64,000 nt of DNA from Streptomyces sp. NBC_01454 (GTDB lineage Bacteria > Actinomycetota > Actinomycetes > Streptomycetales > Streptomycetaceae): positions 1,922,001 through 1,986,000 of the forward strand of contig NZ_CP109460.1 in NCBI RefSeq assembly GCF_036227565.1. Reading direction: 5' to 3'. Position numbers and translations under genes: made by a program. Shown one piece after another: positions 18,411 through 27,104 of the stretch (its first letter is position 1; the number at the start of each line of letters is the position of its first letter). The notes beneath the pieces are model-generated. The model made no database searches and was not told the origin of the DNA. It saw only the letters and a program-made list of their open reading frames with translations.

Positions 18411-19340
18411 CTACTGGACGAGTTTGCCGATGGCGTTGGCCTCTTCGACCTGGCCGGCCAGGAAGTCCCACGACAGATTGATGTAGCCGCCGTCGCCCCA
18501 GTTGCCGCCCCAGGAGTTCTCAACGCGGACGCCCTGGTCGTTGTAGCCGACGATGGTGATCTCGTGGCCGCCGAGGACCGGGTCCTCGGCGCCGCCGGGC
18601 TGGTAGGAGTAGTCGACCGCCGTCTGCTGAGTGATGTCCTCGAAGCTCTGGTGGACCGGGAGGGAGATGGCGACCGGCTCGCCGTCGGCGAGGGCCTGCT
18701 TCACATCGGCCTGGATCTGGTTGCTGGTGTGCAGCTTGGTGTGGCCCGACAGCTTCCACTTCGCGGCATTCTGGCGCTCGGCGTCGGTCGGCTGGGTGGT
18801 GAAGTCGAAGTCGCCCTGGGTGTAGTCCGACTTCGAGTCGACGCCCTGCGACTCCGCGATGCTGAACGTGTCGTCCGGGGTGCTGCCCTGGTCGTTGCCC
18901 TTGGCTATCTGGGCGTACGTGTACATGGGCGCCTGCGGGCCGCCGGATATGCCCTGCTGCTTCTCCTGGATGCTGTAGCCGGAGTAGTCGATGGCCCAGG
19001 ACACGCAGGAGCCCACCTTGCCCTGGTTGCCCGGGGCGATCGCGTACTGGCTCAGGTCCACGCTGTCCGGCACGTCCTTGGCCGCGGCGCCCTTGTGGGG
19101 CGAGAGGGCCGCGAGGCGGGAGACGACCGAGGTGTGCGCGGAGAGCGCGCTCGCCTTGCCGCCGGACGGCAGCTCGGCGCCGAGCGCGAAGTGGTGGTGC
19201 GCGCCGGCGTGGGTGTCAAAGGTGCCCGCGGCCGAGGCGATGCCGGCGGACACGGCGGCGATGGCGCCGGCGGCGGCCACCGCGATGGCGGCGCGCGTTC
19301 TCGTTCTCGTGTTCGTCTTCTTCTTGTGCGAGGGGGTCAT
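18411..19340 (-). CDS. Secreted papain-like C1 peptidase
   Basis: 309 residues; ATG 19340 has TGAGGAG nine bases upstream. The signal peptide comprises K/R-rich residues 1-17, a hydrophobic core and an Ala-rich cleavage region near 35-40. A propeptide-like stretch, including HAGAHHH, is followed by the C1 catalytic domain. NQGKVGSCVSW gives the oxyanion Gln106 and nucleophile Cys112; GGHEITIVGY gives His259; VENSWGGNWGDGGYI gives Asn275. All catalytic residues are present, so it is an exported cysteine protease. It is convergent with the zinc locus and not obviously related to it. Confidence 0.9.
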   Translation of the reverse strand: MTPSHKKKTNTRTRTRAAIAVAAAGAIAAVSAGIASAAGTFDTHAGAHHHFALGAELPSGGKASALSAHTSVVSRLAALSPHKGAAAKDVPDSVDLSQYAIAPGNQGKVGSCVSWAIDYSGYSIQEKQQGISGGPQAPMYTYAQIAKGNDQGSTPDDTFSIAESQGVDSKSDYTQGDFDFTTQPTDAERQNAAKWKLSGHTKLHTSNQIQADVKQALADGEPVAISLPVHQSFEDITQQTAVDYSYQPGGAEDPVLGGHEITIVGYNDQGVRVENSWGGNWGDGGYINLSWDFLAGQVEEANAIGKLVQ

Positions 19341-20839
19341 GTGGGGCTGTCTCCTCAGGGACCGACGGATGTGCTGCGACCCGGTGCGGGTCAGGGGCCG
19401 CCGACCGGGGCCGGCCGGCGGAGCTTGGAGGGGCGGAGAGGTGGGTGCGCCTGGAATCCGGTGGTGCCGGACGCGGGCTACGGAGTCGCGGAGGCCGGTG
19501 CTCGTACGGAATCGGCGCGTGTCGTGCCGCGGTGGCCGGAGCGGACCCTCAGGGCCTGCTGACCTGCCGACCTGCCGACCTGCTGACCTGCTGACCTGCG
19601 ACATGGAGCGCCGCTTCAACGCCCTTGTGAGACAGGGGAGTTCAGCAGGTGCTCTGTACGGCGGCACGCGGCGCGGCCGGGGAGAGGCGGGCCGAGGGGC
19701 GCGTGGCTATCGCGCGGGGACAGGCCCCCGGGACGGCACCAGGGCTGCCCGTGGCCAGGGGCCGGGGTGCGGCGGCGGGCGCGCGGGGGCGGCGCGGTCG
19801 GGATCCGGGCGAGGTCCGCAACTGAGTCTCCTTGCGTAGGGCAGCAGCCCGTACCCGCCGCCCGCCGGGAGCGGTCGTGGTGCCCGGGCGGCTCCCATGG
19901 GTGTGGGGGGTAAGGAGCCTGAAGCGCCGGCTGCCGATCTTGGAGAGTCCCTCGCTGATTCCGGTGGAACTTCCGTTCGACGGGCCGACTGGGGCAGGAA
20001 GGTATGCGCTCCCGCATCGGGCGTCAATGGCCGAAAACCCATGGGTGGCGCGCAGTTGGGGCCCAGACGACGGGAATGCCCTAAAGATCTCAAGTGCGCT
20101 GGTGTGAGGCGATGAGAGGGGGGATTGTTCGCCGCTGCCGACAAGGTGGCGCCAGCGGTGTGCGGGATGGCGCCGACCGTGGATTCACTTCCGTGACCAG
20201 GCGAGATGCGGCCGGGGTAACCGGTTGGGCCGGGTCGATGCCGCCGTCGGGAGGGGGCGGGATCGAGGGGCGGGACCGGCCCGGAGGAAAGCGCGGCAGG
20301 CACCGGCTGCGCCTCCTTCTTTTTCCCTTCCCTTTTCTCTCTCATAGGCTGGGCATGCACATGAAGGACGCCGGGCCGCTGCGGCTCGCCGCCAAGGACG
20401 ACGAGTCAGGAGGGCGGACTCCTCAAGGCTCTTTCCGGTCACAGCACTTGCTGATCAAAGGACTTCGCCGAGGTCTGGCGCGGCGACGATGCGCGACCTG
20501 ATCGACCACCGCGACCGCGACCACCTCATCGCCGGCGCCGCCACGCTCACCTCGCCCGCCCAGAGCGCCACCCTGCGTCGATGTCGCCAACCACCGCGCC
20601 CTCCAAGCCACAACGACGGGCAAGGTACAGGTACACGGCGCGGACGCGCCGGTGACGGAGACGTCGGTGACGGACACGTCGATGACGGACACGTCGGTGA
20701 CGGATGACCGGTACCTGGCACCCAAGGGCAAGCCAGGGCTGTCGGCGGGCGTGGCCTCCGGTGCTGGTCGCGAAGACCGGCAGGCAGGTCGAGGAGCCGT
20801 CGGTCCCGTACGAGAAACGTTGGGTTCGCGCCTACGGTG
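19341..20839. other. 1.5-kb stretch with no confident gene
   Basis: Upstream region of the peptidase and downstream region of rpsR. No frame has both a ribosome site and a recognisable fold. It contains a short iteration of GACCTGCCGACCTGCTGA type (about 19559-19605) and a 15-bp tandem repeat at 20652-20706 (GTGACGGACACGTCG, three and a half copies) that may lie in a decayed frame reading HGADAPVTETSVTDTS. Confidence 0.45.
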
Positions 20840-21082
20840 CTATCGGGAGCTGCAGGGGAGCAGGGCCATCTCGCGTGCGTTCTTGATGGCCTGCGCGATC
20901 TGCCGCTGTTGCTGACGCGTCACATACGTCACCCGGGGGCTGCGGATCTTGCCGCGGTCGGAGCTGAACTTCCGCAACAGGTGGGTGTCCTTGTAGTCGA
21001 TGTACGTGATCCCGGCTGCGTCCAGCGGGTTGGCGCGCTGACGCTGGGCGGCCTGCCGCCGGGTGCTTGTGCGTCGGGGCAT
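20840..21082 (-). CDS. rpsR: Ribosomal protein S18, zinc-free paralogue
   Basis: 80 residues from ATG 21082. The sequence [20 protein letters not shown], then [12 protein letters not shown] and [20 protein letters not shown], is a full S18. The N-terminal Cys pair found in zinc-binding S18 is missing, leaving one Cys near the C-terminus. This is the paralogue normally encoded in Zur-controlled C-minus clusters with L28, L33, S14 and CobW; here only it and a CobW remnant remain. The original promoter, upstream of CobW, has been lost to an insertion, so expression is doubtful. Confidence 0.9.
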   Translation of the reverse strand: MPRRTSTRRQAAQRQRANPLDAAGITYIDYKDTHLLRKFSSDRGKIRSPRVTYVTRQQQRQIAQAIKNAREMALLPCSSR

Positions 21083-21139
21083 GGTCAGGCTGGTCCTCTC
21101 TCGTTTGGGATGGCTGGTGGGGATGAACGGGGCCGCGGT

Positions 21140-21616
21140 TCAAGCCACTGGGTCGAGCAGATCGTCGAAGGCGTGCGGCAGTTCTTTCCATCCGGCCCTG
21201 CCCGCCGCGTACTCGTCGTCGGTGAGCAGGCATGAGTCGAGCAGGGTCACGAGAGCGTCGCCGTCCAGGCCGGGCGAGGTGAAGGTGAGGTACTGGCAGC
21301 GGTCACCGTGTTCGGGGTGCCAGTCCAGGGAAGCGGCGACGCGGCGTTCGGCCGGAACCATCTCCCAGGCGGCCTCGGGCAGCGCGGCCAGCCAGGGTCC
21401 GGCCGACTCCACGCACAGCGCGCCGCCCGCGGCGTCCCATGACAGCAGTGTGTCGGGGCGGTCGGCCAGCCAGAATCGCCCACGGCTGCGGGCTGCGGCA
21501 CAGGCCAGATCCTCCAGCGCTGCGTAGAGGCGCTGCGGGTGGAAGGGCCATTCGCGGCGCCACACGAGGGTGCTCACGCCATGCTCGTCACACTCCTGCG
21601 GCAGCAGCGCGCATGC
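21140..21616 (-). pseudogene. CobW-family GTPase, C-terminal domain only (copy 3)
   Basis: The frame contains HGVSTLVWRREWPFHPQRLY, then GRFWLADRPDTLLSWDAAGG and SLDWHPEHGDRCQYLTF, the CobW_C domain, with a normal end at 21140. The GTPase half is gone: upstream of about 21617 the sequence is IS5-type transposase in the same frame. It lies 57 bp upstream of rpsR and was presumably its operon partner. Confidence 0.8.
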
Positions 21617-22156
21617 GGGGTGCTGGGTCCGCGGCCTTCCGCGGTGGCGAGGAACGCGCAGGCGGGCCATTACGTCCGTGAAAGCGGGTGCGTCGCCGGC
21701 CTGTCCGGGGGTGAGAACGAACGCGAGGGGGCGGCAGCGGGCGTCGGCAGCGAGGTGGATCTTGGTGGTCAGTCCGCCGCGGGACCGGCCGATGGCGTGG
21801 TCGGCTGGTTCGCCGGCCGGGGCCCTTTTTTGCAGGCCCCGGCCGCGTGCTGGTGAGCTCGCACGATCGTGGAGTCCACGGACACGGCCCCGGTCAGGTC
21901 CTCGTCGGCGTCGGCGCTTGGGCCATCAGCGCAGTGAAAACCCGCTCCCACGTGCCATCCAGGGCCCACATCCGCAGCAGGTTGTAAACGCCTCGCCAGT
22001 TTCCGTACTTCTCCGGCAGATGCACCACTGTGTTCCGGTCTGGAACTTGACGGCGATCGCGTCGATCACCACCCGGTGATCCCGCCGGCGGCCACCCGGC
22101 TGCGGCGTCCTGTCCGAGAGCAACGGCTCGATTCGCGCCCAGTGCGCATCACTTAC
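21617..22156 (-). pseudogene. IS5-family transposase, degraded
   Basis: The minus strand reads SDAHWARIEPLLSDRTPQPG and RRDHRVVIDAIAVKFQTGTQW, then after frameshifts HLPEKYGNWRGVYNLLRMWA, LTGAVSVDSTIVRAHQHAAG and GGLTTKIHLAADARCRPLAF. This is the IS5/IS112-type DDE transposase order, with the first catalytic Asp in VDSTIVRAH. At least three frameshifts are present and the expected GTG start reads GTA. The 3' end is missing where it joins the CobW fragment. Confidence 0.85.
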
Positions 22157-22631
22157 GGCACACCCGGACCAACGACCGGCTGATCCAAGCGAAACTGCCT
22201 AGTGGTCCGGCGGATCACGGTCGCTCGGTCATGAGCCGCCGGACACCCCTCAGTTGCGATCAGCCAGTGTGCGGCCGCGTCAAGCGTAAGCAGCGCTTAT
22301 GCGCTGCGCCAGGAGATGCTTCTTCCGGCGATGCGGAAAGAGGGACAGTCTGGAAGCACCTGACACGTTCCGCATGTGCAGGGGCATAACGGACGCCTCC
22401 GTTGTGCCCCACAGCGGTTGAGCCGTCGCCTGTGACCGAACCCGCAGCGCCCGTCCCGACTTGCGAGAACGACCAATATGCGTCAGGCGTCCTTCTCTAC
22501 AGATTTCGGATCGTTACATATGTCACTGCCTCTGCTGATTTCGCACTATGGCGTGCAGCACCGCGACCTTTCACCGGCAGATCGCCTAGGACAGTGAGTA
22601 GCCCAGCATCCTTTGGAAGGGAGACATTCGC
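22157..22631. other. Gap upstream of the VanZ-like gene
   Basis: No gene supported. A hairpin (GTCCGGCGG 22205-22213 with CCGCCGGAC 22236-22244) lies just outside the transposase start and may belong to the insertion sequence end. The rest presumably carries the promoter of the VanZ-like gene; I could not identify -10/-35 boxes with confidence. Confidence 0.4.
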
Positions 22632-23111
22632 GTGTCATTGAGCGCCGCTCTGAGCGTAGGTGTAGTAGGCAGCGTGGTGATCGCTGTGTTGACATTCGTG
22701 ACCGGCCGTCCCCGGCGCGCCGCACATCGTGTGACTGCGGCCTTGGGCTGGCTGTGGGCCGCCGGAATTGTGGGCCTTACCTTCGGCACGCCACCCGGTG
22801 GTGGTCAGGCCATCAATGTGGAGCTGCTCAATGTGGGCAATACCGCAGACATCAAAGACTTTCTCGTGAACATAGCCATGTTCGTCCCTGGTGGGATTCT
22901 CCTTGCCGCCGCACACGCCGGGTACCGGTGGGCCTGCATCGTCGGCGCTCTCGGTTCCCTCACGATCGAGGTAACTCAGTACCTGACCGCATCCGGGCGC
23001 ACGGCAGACATCAATGACCTTCTGGCCAACACGGCGGGCTGCATCATCGGCTACCTGTGTGCCGCAGCGGTCCGGAAAACGACGTCTCGCCGGGCACCCA
23101 ATGCTGAATGA
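22632..23111 (+). CDS. VanZ-like membrane protein
   Basis: 159 residues from GTG 22632 with GGAAGGGAG upstream. Four predicted membrane helices (about residues 5-25, 35-50, 75-95, 130-150) with the VanZ pattern DIKDFLVNIAMFVPGGILL, then EVTQYLTASGRTADINDLLANTAG, the conserved E...Q...R..D.ND signature. The biochemical role of this family is not settled; VanZ itself lowers teicoplanin sensitivity. It precedes the phosphatase gene by 52 bp. Confidence 0.85.
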   Translation: MSLSAALSVGVVGSVVIAVLTFVTGRPRRAAHRVTAALGWLWAAGIVGLTFGTPPGGGQAINVELLNVGNTADIKDFLVNIAMFVPGGILLAAAHAGYRWACIVGALGSLTIEVTQYLTASGRTADINDLLANTAGCIIGYLCAAAVRKTTSRRAPNAE

Positions 23112-23163
23112 AATGCGGTCGGACAATACCGACGACACCGACGGCGCTAGAAGGGGAGGCCGC

Positions 23164-23967
23164 ATGTCAGGCACTCAGTCCACCAATGCTCTTCAGCTCA
23201 ACGTAGAGGGGACATACAACCTCCGCGACGTCGGCGGCTATCCGGCGGCGGAGGGGAAGACGCGCTGGGGGCGCCTCTTCCGTTCCGACTCTCTGCATGA
23301 CTTGACGGAACAGAGCCATCAGTCCTTGGTCAACCTCGGGATAGCTGCCGTCATCGATCTCCGCACGCCGGGCGAGCGACGGATGGCCCCCACCCGGGTC
23401 GAGGACTTCGGGATCAAGGTGCATGAGGTCTCAGTCTTCGGCGACAACCCCTCCGTCGCCTCCGTCGCCTCCGTCCACGACGTCACTCTCGAAGATGCCT
23501 ACGCGGCTTTGATCACCCAGGGTGGTGCCCAACTGGCGCACGCCGTCTCCCTGGTCGCCGCCATGACCGGGGCCCCTGCACTGATCCACTGCACTGCGGG
23601 GAAAGACCGCACCGGTGTGCTGATCGCCTTGATCTTGCTGGCGGTTGGCGTCGAACGGCAAGCCGTGGTTGCTGACTACGCCGCGACCCAGGATCTCCTC
23701 TCCGGCGCATGGCTTGAGGGGATGCTGCAATTGCTGCGCAATTCTGGCATCCAACCGGGCGCAGCCGTGATCGACCTTTTGACAGCCAGCCCGGCCAGTC
23801 TGATCGAGCAGGTCATCGACCGGATCGAGAGCGGCTGGGGGTCCGCCGCCGAGTACCTCCTCGCCAACGGGCTGGCTGCCGACGCACTGGCCACTCTCCG
23901 TACCGCCCTGATCGAGCCGCAGGCGAATCCGTCAGGAACGCGTTCGGGTCCACTTCCCGGCAACTGA
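23164..23967 (+). CDS. Tyrosine-protein phosphatase (PTP-like, bacterial Y_phosphatase3 type)
   Basis: 267 residues from ATG 23164, with AGGGGAGG upstream. The N-terminal NLRDVGGYPAAEGKTRWGRLFRSD and the P-loop HCTAGKDRTG (His142, Cys143, Arg149) are diagnostic of the secreted/cytosolic phosphatase family with dual phospho-Tyr/lipid substrates. No signal peptide is visible. A nine-base repeat gives VASVAS near residue 100. It probably shares a transcript with the VanZ-like gene. Confidence 0.9.
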   Translation: MSGTQSTNALQLNVEGTYNLRDVGGYPAAEGKTRWGRLFRSDSLHDLTEQSHQSLVNLGIAAVIDLRTPGERRMAPTRVEDFGIKVHEVSVFGDNPSVASVASVHDVTLEDAYAALITQGGAQLAHAVSLVAAMTGAPALIHCTAGKDRTGVLIALILLAVGVERQAVVADYAATQDLLSGAWLEGMLQLLRNSGIQPGAAVIDLLTASPASLIEQVIDRIESGWGSAAEYLLANGLAADALATLRTALIEPQANPSGTRSGPLPGN

Positions 23968-24111
23968 CCGCTTCATCTGTTCATCTTGCACAGCAGCGAC
24001 ATCCACTTCGTCGGCAACGGCGCCATGCAAACGGGCGGCCGACAGACGGCCGAACCCGAGCCGTGCGCAATCATGTAACGGCGACAGAATCACGAAGCGC
24101 TGGGATGCGCC

Positions 24112-24399
24112 ATGAACGAGACAAGGAACGCCGGGACCTCCGTGAACCCATTGCGCGTCCGCGCAGTGCATAAAGGAGCCTCCACCGACATTACCGCAGA
24201 CGAGATCTGGATCACTCTGTCCAACGGTATCGAGTTCGTCCTTCGGAACGACGCGTATGGCTCACTCGGTGCACATATTCCGTGCACACCAGATAACGAC
24301 GAGTTCGCGGTGTTCGTCGTGCGGCCGGGCGCCTCCAACGTGCTGGTCCTCAACGCCGAGCGCCACGCCTGCAAGTCGCAAAGGGACAGCGGGGGTTGA
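24112..24399 (+). CDS. Hypothetical small protein
   Basis: 95 residues. Content looks real: ADEIWITLSNGIEFVLRNDAYGSLGAHIPCTPDNDEFAVF, then NVLVLNAERHA, probably a small beta-rich fold. No motif is recognised. GC bias is lower than in neighbours, in line with transferred DNA. Ribosome site is weak. Confidence 0.5.
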   Translation: MNETRNAGTSVNPLRVRAVHKGASTDITADEIWITLSNGIEFVLRNDAYGSLGAHIPCTPDNDEFAVFVVRPGASNVLVLNAERHACKSQRDSGG

Positions 24400-24631
24400 A
24401 AGCGTCGGAGTGGCGTCCCGGGGCGGCTTCGCCAGCACCACGCCTGGCGTTCCGGCGCTGCCGTCTGAGACGCCGAGGAGGCGAGCTGAGCGCTTGCTGC
24501 TGCGCCAGCCCGCCTTTCGGGTTCCAGGGGGCATCACCTGATAGCGGTAGTCGAAGGGTGATGCCGACGGCCATCGTGGGACGGTCCAGGGAGCGCAGCC
24601 GATTCGGTGTGGCGCGCGGTCTTCTGTCTGG

Positions 24632-24890
24632 TCAGATGGGGCTGTTGAGTGCGGCAAGCACTCGGGTGATGCTGGTCAGCGCGGCGTCGAGGTAGGCGGG
24701 TTCAAGGCCGTGGGTGATGCGTAGGTGTTGTTCGACGCCGAAGTGGGCGCCGGCGCCGACGAGTACGTTGCCTTTCTGCCGCAGTACGTGGGCAATCTCC
24801 AGGCTGGGGCGGTCGAGGTGGTAGCGGACGAAGGCCAGGGCGGGGGCCTGGGGCGGGGTGATCTCCCTGCGTACCGGCACCTCCGCCCGC
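24632..24890 (-). pseudogene. Class I/II aminotransferase, C-terminal remnant
   Basis: Reads APALAFVRYHLDRPSLEIAH, then GNVLVGAGAHFGVEQHLRIT, the last 80 residues of a fold-type I PLP aminotransferase, including the Arg that binds the substrate carboxylate (HLRIT). The catalytic lysine part is missing; upstream sequence is unrelated. Confidence 0.7.
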
Positions 24891-25097
24891 CTGGCCAGCA
24901 ACCGCCCCTACGCTTACGCGGCCCTTGGGGAGAGTCCGGCCACGTTCATCCGGGTGGCTGAACTCAATACCCTGCGCATCCCCTGACCGCCAGGACGGGA
25001 ACGACCCTGCGCGCGACCGGCCGTCGCACAGCGGCGTGGCCGGCTCGCCGGAAGGCGTGCTGAACCCGTCGGCCCCACGCGGTGAAGCAAGCGGCCG

Positions 25098-26006
25098 TCA
25101 GTACGGACCGTCGGAGGTGCGGCGCCGTAGCAGCAGACCGATGAGGCCCTGGGTCGCCGGCGAGGAGTCGGCGGCGCGGGTGGTGATGTGGATGTCACGG
25201 GTCACCCCCGCAGGTTCGGTGATCTCCAGGTAGGTCACACTCGCCCGGGGCACCGCTGCCAGCCCGGGAACGAGGGCCACGCCGAAGTCGGCCGCCACCA
25301 GGTCGAGGAGCATCCCGTAGTGGTCGGAACGGAAGGCGATATCCGGTTCGAAGCCCTCGGAGCGGCACAGGAGTTCAGTGACCGCCTGGAACCCCTCGCT
25401 CGGCACGGTCGACAGCCAGGTCGCGTCGGCGTAATTGCGTAGCAGCGCAGTCGTCTGGCCGGCACGGTGCAGGTGCGGGGGCACGGCGAGCAGCAGCCGG
25501 TCGCGGTGGAGGTGGAGCTGATTCAGCCCGCGCAGATCGGGCCGGGACAACTGCTCGTAATGGTGGGTGACGGCCAGGTCGATCTCCCCGGCAGCCACGG
25601 CGGGGATGGCCTCCTCGGGCTCGATCTCGGTGAAGGACAGGGAGACCTCGCCGTGCCGCTGACGGAAGGCCATGAGCGCGGGCACGACCAGGGTGGTCGC
25701 GGCGGTGGCGAACGAGGCGACGCGCAATCTGCCGCCGCGCAGACCGGAAACGGCGTGGACGGCATCCTCCGCGGCGTTGAGTTCGTCCAGTATGTGGTGG
25801 GTGTGCTCGACCAGGATGCGGCCGGCTTCGGTCAGGCGCACACTCCGAGCGGAGCGTTCCAGCAGGGCGGCGTCCAGCTCCCGTTCCAGGGCGGACAGCT
25901 GCTGAGAGGCCGCCGAGGCGGTGCAGCCGGCGTGCTGCGCGGCGCCCGCGATGGAGCCGGTGCGGGCCACGTCGCGGAGCAGACTGAGCCTGCGAGGATC
26001 GAGCAC
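25098..26006 (-). CDS. LysR-family transcriptional regulator
   Basis: 302 residues. The N-terminal winged helix reads LSLLRDVARTGSIAGAAQHAGCTASAASQQLSALE, followed by the linker helix and a periplasmic-binding-like effector domain from about residue 90 (GRLRVASFATAATTLVVPAL). Divergent from the broken threonine-dehydratase-like gene starting about 100 bp away, which would be its classic target. With the target destroyed it may be an orphan. Confidence 0.9.
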   Translation of the reverse strand: MLDPRRLSLLRDVARTGSIAGAAQHAGCTASAASQQLSALERELDAALLERSARSVRLTEAGRILVEHTHHILDELNAAEDAVHAVSGLRGGRLRVASFATAATTLVVPALMAFRQRHGEVSLSFTEIEPEEAIPAVAAGEIDLAVTHHYEQLSRPDLRGLNQLHLHRDRLLLAVPPHLHRAGQTTALLRNYADATWLSTVPSEGFQAVTELLCRSEGFEPDIAFRSDHYGMLLDLVAADFGVALVPGLAAVPRASVTYLEITEPAGVTRDIHITTRAADSSPATQGLIGLLLRRRTSDGPY

Positions 26007-26103
26007 AAGAAGATCATCAGCTCAAATGAAGGAGAGGGGTATTCTCCTGATGCTTGCCGTCGGGAAGCGTCGGTCCACACGACGACGAACTCCAGGAGAG
26101 CCC

Positions 26104-26396
26104 ATGCTGCCCACACCCCCCGACGTCCCGGCACGACTACCTACTGCGCGCCTGGTCCGGCCGCCGTCGGCCGATGACCTGGACCGCGCGTGGCGGACGG
26201 TCAGAGCCCACCTGCCTCCCACGCGGTCGACCCCGGTGCCGGGGGCCCGGCCGGGATGGACCTCGCGCTCAAACTGGAGACCCGGCAGCCCACCGGTTCC
26301 TTCAAGGTCCGCGGTGCGCTGACCGCGCTCTCCGCTGTCCCCGAGGGCACTCGCGTGGTCACGGCATCCGCGGGCAACCACGGCCTGAGCGCCGGA
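26104..26396 (+). pseudogene. Threonine/serine dehydratase-type PLP enzyme, 5' remnant
   Basis: Starts PTARLVRPPSADDLDRAWRTV, then shifts frame near 26240 to DLALKLETRQPTGSFKVRGALTAL, with the PLP lysine in SFKVRGA, and VVTASAGNHG. Coding similarity stops at about 26396, directly before an unrelated tRNA-like segment. Frameshift and truncation make it inactive. Confidence 0.8.
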
Positions 26397-26465
26397 AATC
26401 CGCCTCACGGCTCTTCAATCCCAGCCATCGTTGCAGGCCAGAGCCACCTCATGCCGGTAACCACC

Positions 26466-26513
26466 AGGTGCCTTCCAAGCACTTGGCCGCAGGTTCGAGT
26501 CCTGCCGGGGGCG
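26466..26513 (+). other. tRNA 3'-half-like sequence (Arg- or Gly-type)
   Basis: A five-pair anticodon-like stem around CTTCCAA, then GCAGGTTCGAGTCCTGC, a perfect T-arm, and CGGGGGC, an acceptor strand. Read on the reverse strand it gives the RQDSNLRP string typical of tRNA shadows. No pairing 5' acceptor lies upstream, so it is a fragment. T-arm and acceptor look like tRNA-Arg, whereas the anticodon loop would read TCC (Gly). Probable att scar; it directly abuts the truncated dehydratase. Confidence 0.5.
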
Positions 26514-26523
26514 ACAGGCGAGA

Positions 26524-26547
26524 CCTTCCCCGCGGGGAGGGTATTTT
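26524..26547 (+). terminator. Hairpin plus T-run after the tRNA-like fragment
   Basis: CCTTCCCC pairs with GGGGAGGG around GC, followed by TATTTT. A T-run is rare here and supports a genuine Rho-independent terminator ten bases after the tRNA-like 3' end. Confidence 0.7.
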
Positions 26548-27104
26548 GCTGGTCAGAGGCCGTTTGGTGGTCTCGGCGGGCTGTCGGACACCCGGGGCAG
26601 AGAAGGTGGATCCGTCCGACTGGAACCGGTCCGGGGTGGGTTTCGGCGGCTGTGATAAGCCGCGTAGAGGTCGGTGACGCCGGCCTCGTGGGACAGACTC
26701 CGGCAGGTGCCTTCCTCGGCGTCCTCGCAGTGCATGACCGGAAGGGCGCATTCGCCGGATTCCGCGGTCTGGAGATCGGCCTCGTACGGGGCCAGGAGGC
26801 AGCGGGCACGGTCACCGGCCTGCAGCCGTGGAGGGTTCGCGCGACGCCCAGGTCGCTCCTCATCCGGTGCCGTAGCTGGCGGTGGGGTGGGGTGGGGGCT
26901 GACCTACGAGTGCGCGACGAAACCCTACGGACCAAGGAAAGCTACGCTCGGTAGTTCTCACTGGCCCGCAGGTTTCCGCTGTGCTGTGCCCTGGATGTGC
27001 CCGCCGGGGGCACAGCCGAAGACACAGGGTCCGCCGCCTCCGGCCCGGCGTCGATGCGTCCAGGGTGGCCTTTGCCCTGAGCATGCGGCGCCGCCTTGGT
27101 GAGG
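26548..27104. other. Gap with no supported gene
   Basis: Contains only short frames without ribosome sites. A G-rich run (GGTGGGGTGGGGTGGGGG, 26881-26898) could form unusual structure. Otherwise nothing identified. Confidence 0.4.

Noticed and set aside
18351..19562. Plus-strand 403-codon frame
   Set aside because: Shadow of the secreted C1 peptidase, whose catalytic residues are all on the minus strand.
19707..20360. Minus-strand 217-codon frame
   Set aside because: Pro/Arg-rich with no motif, start signal or codon bias; treated as non-coding.
26405..26935. Minus-strand protein with RQDSNLRP-type string
   Set aside because: That string is the standard reverse-strand shadow of a tRNA T-arm; the DNA is the tRNA-like fragment.
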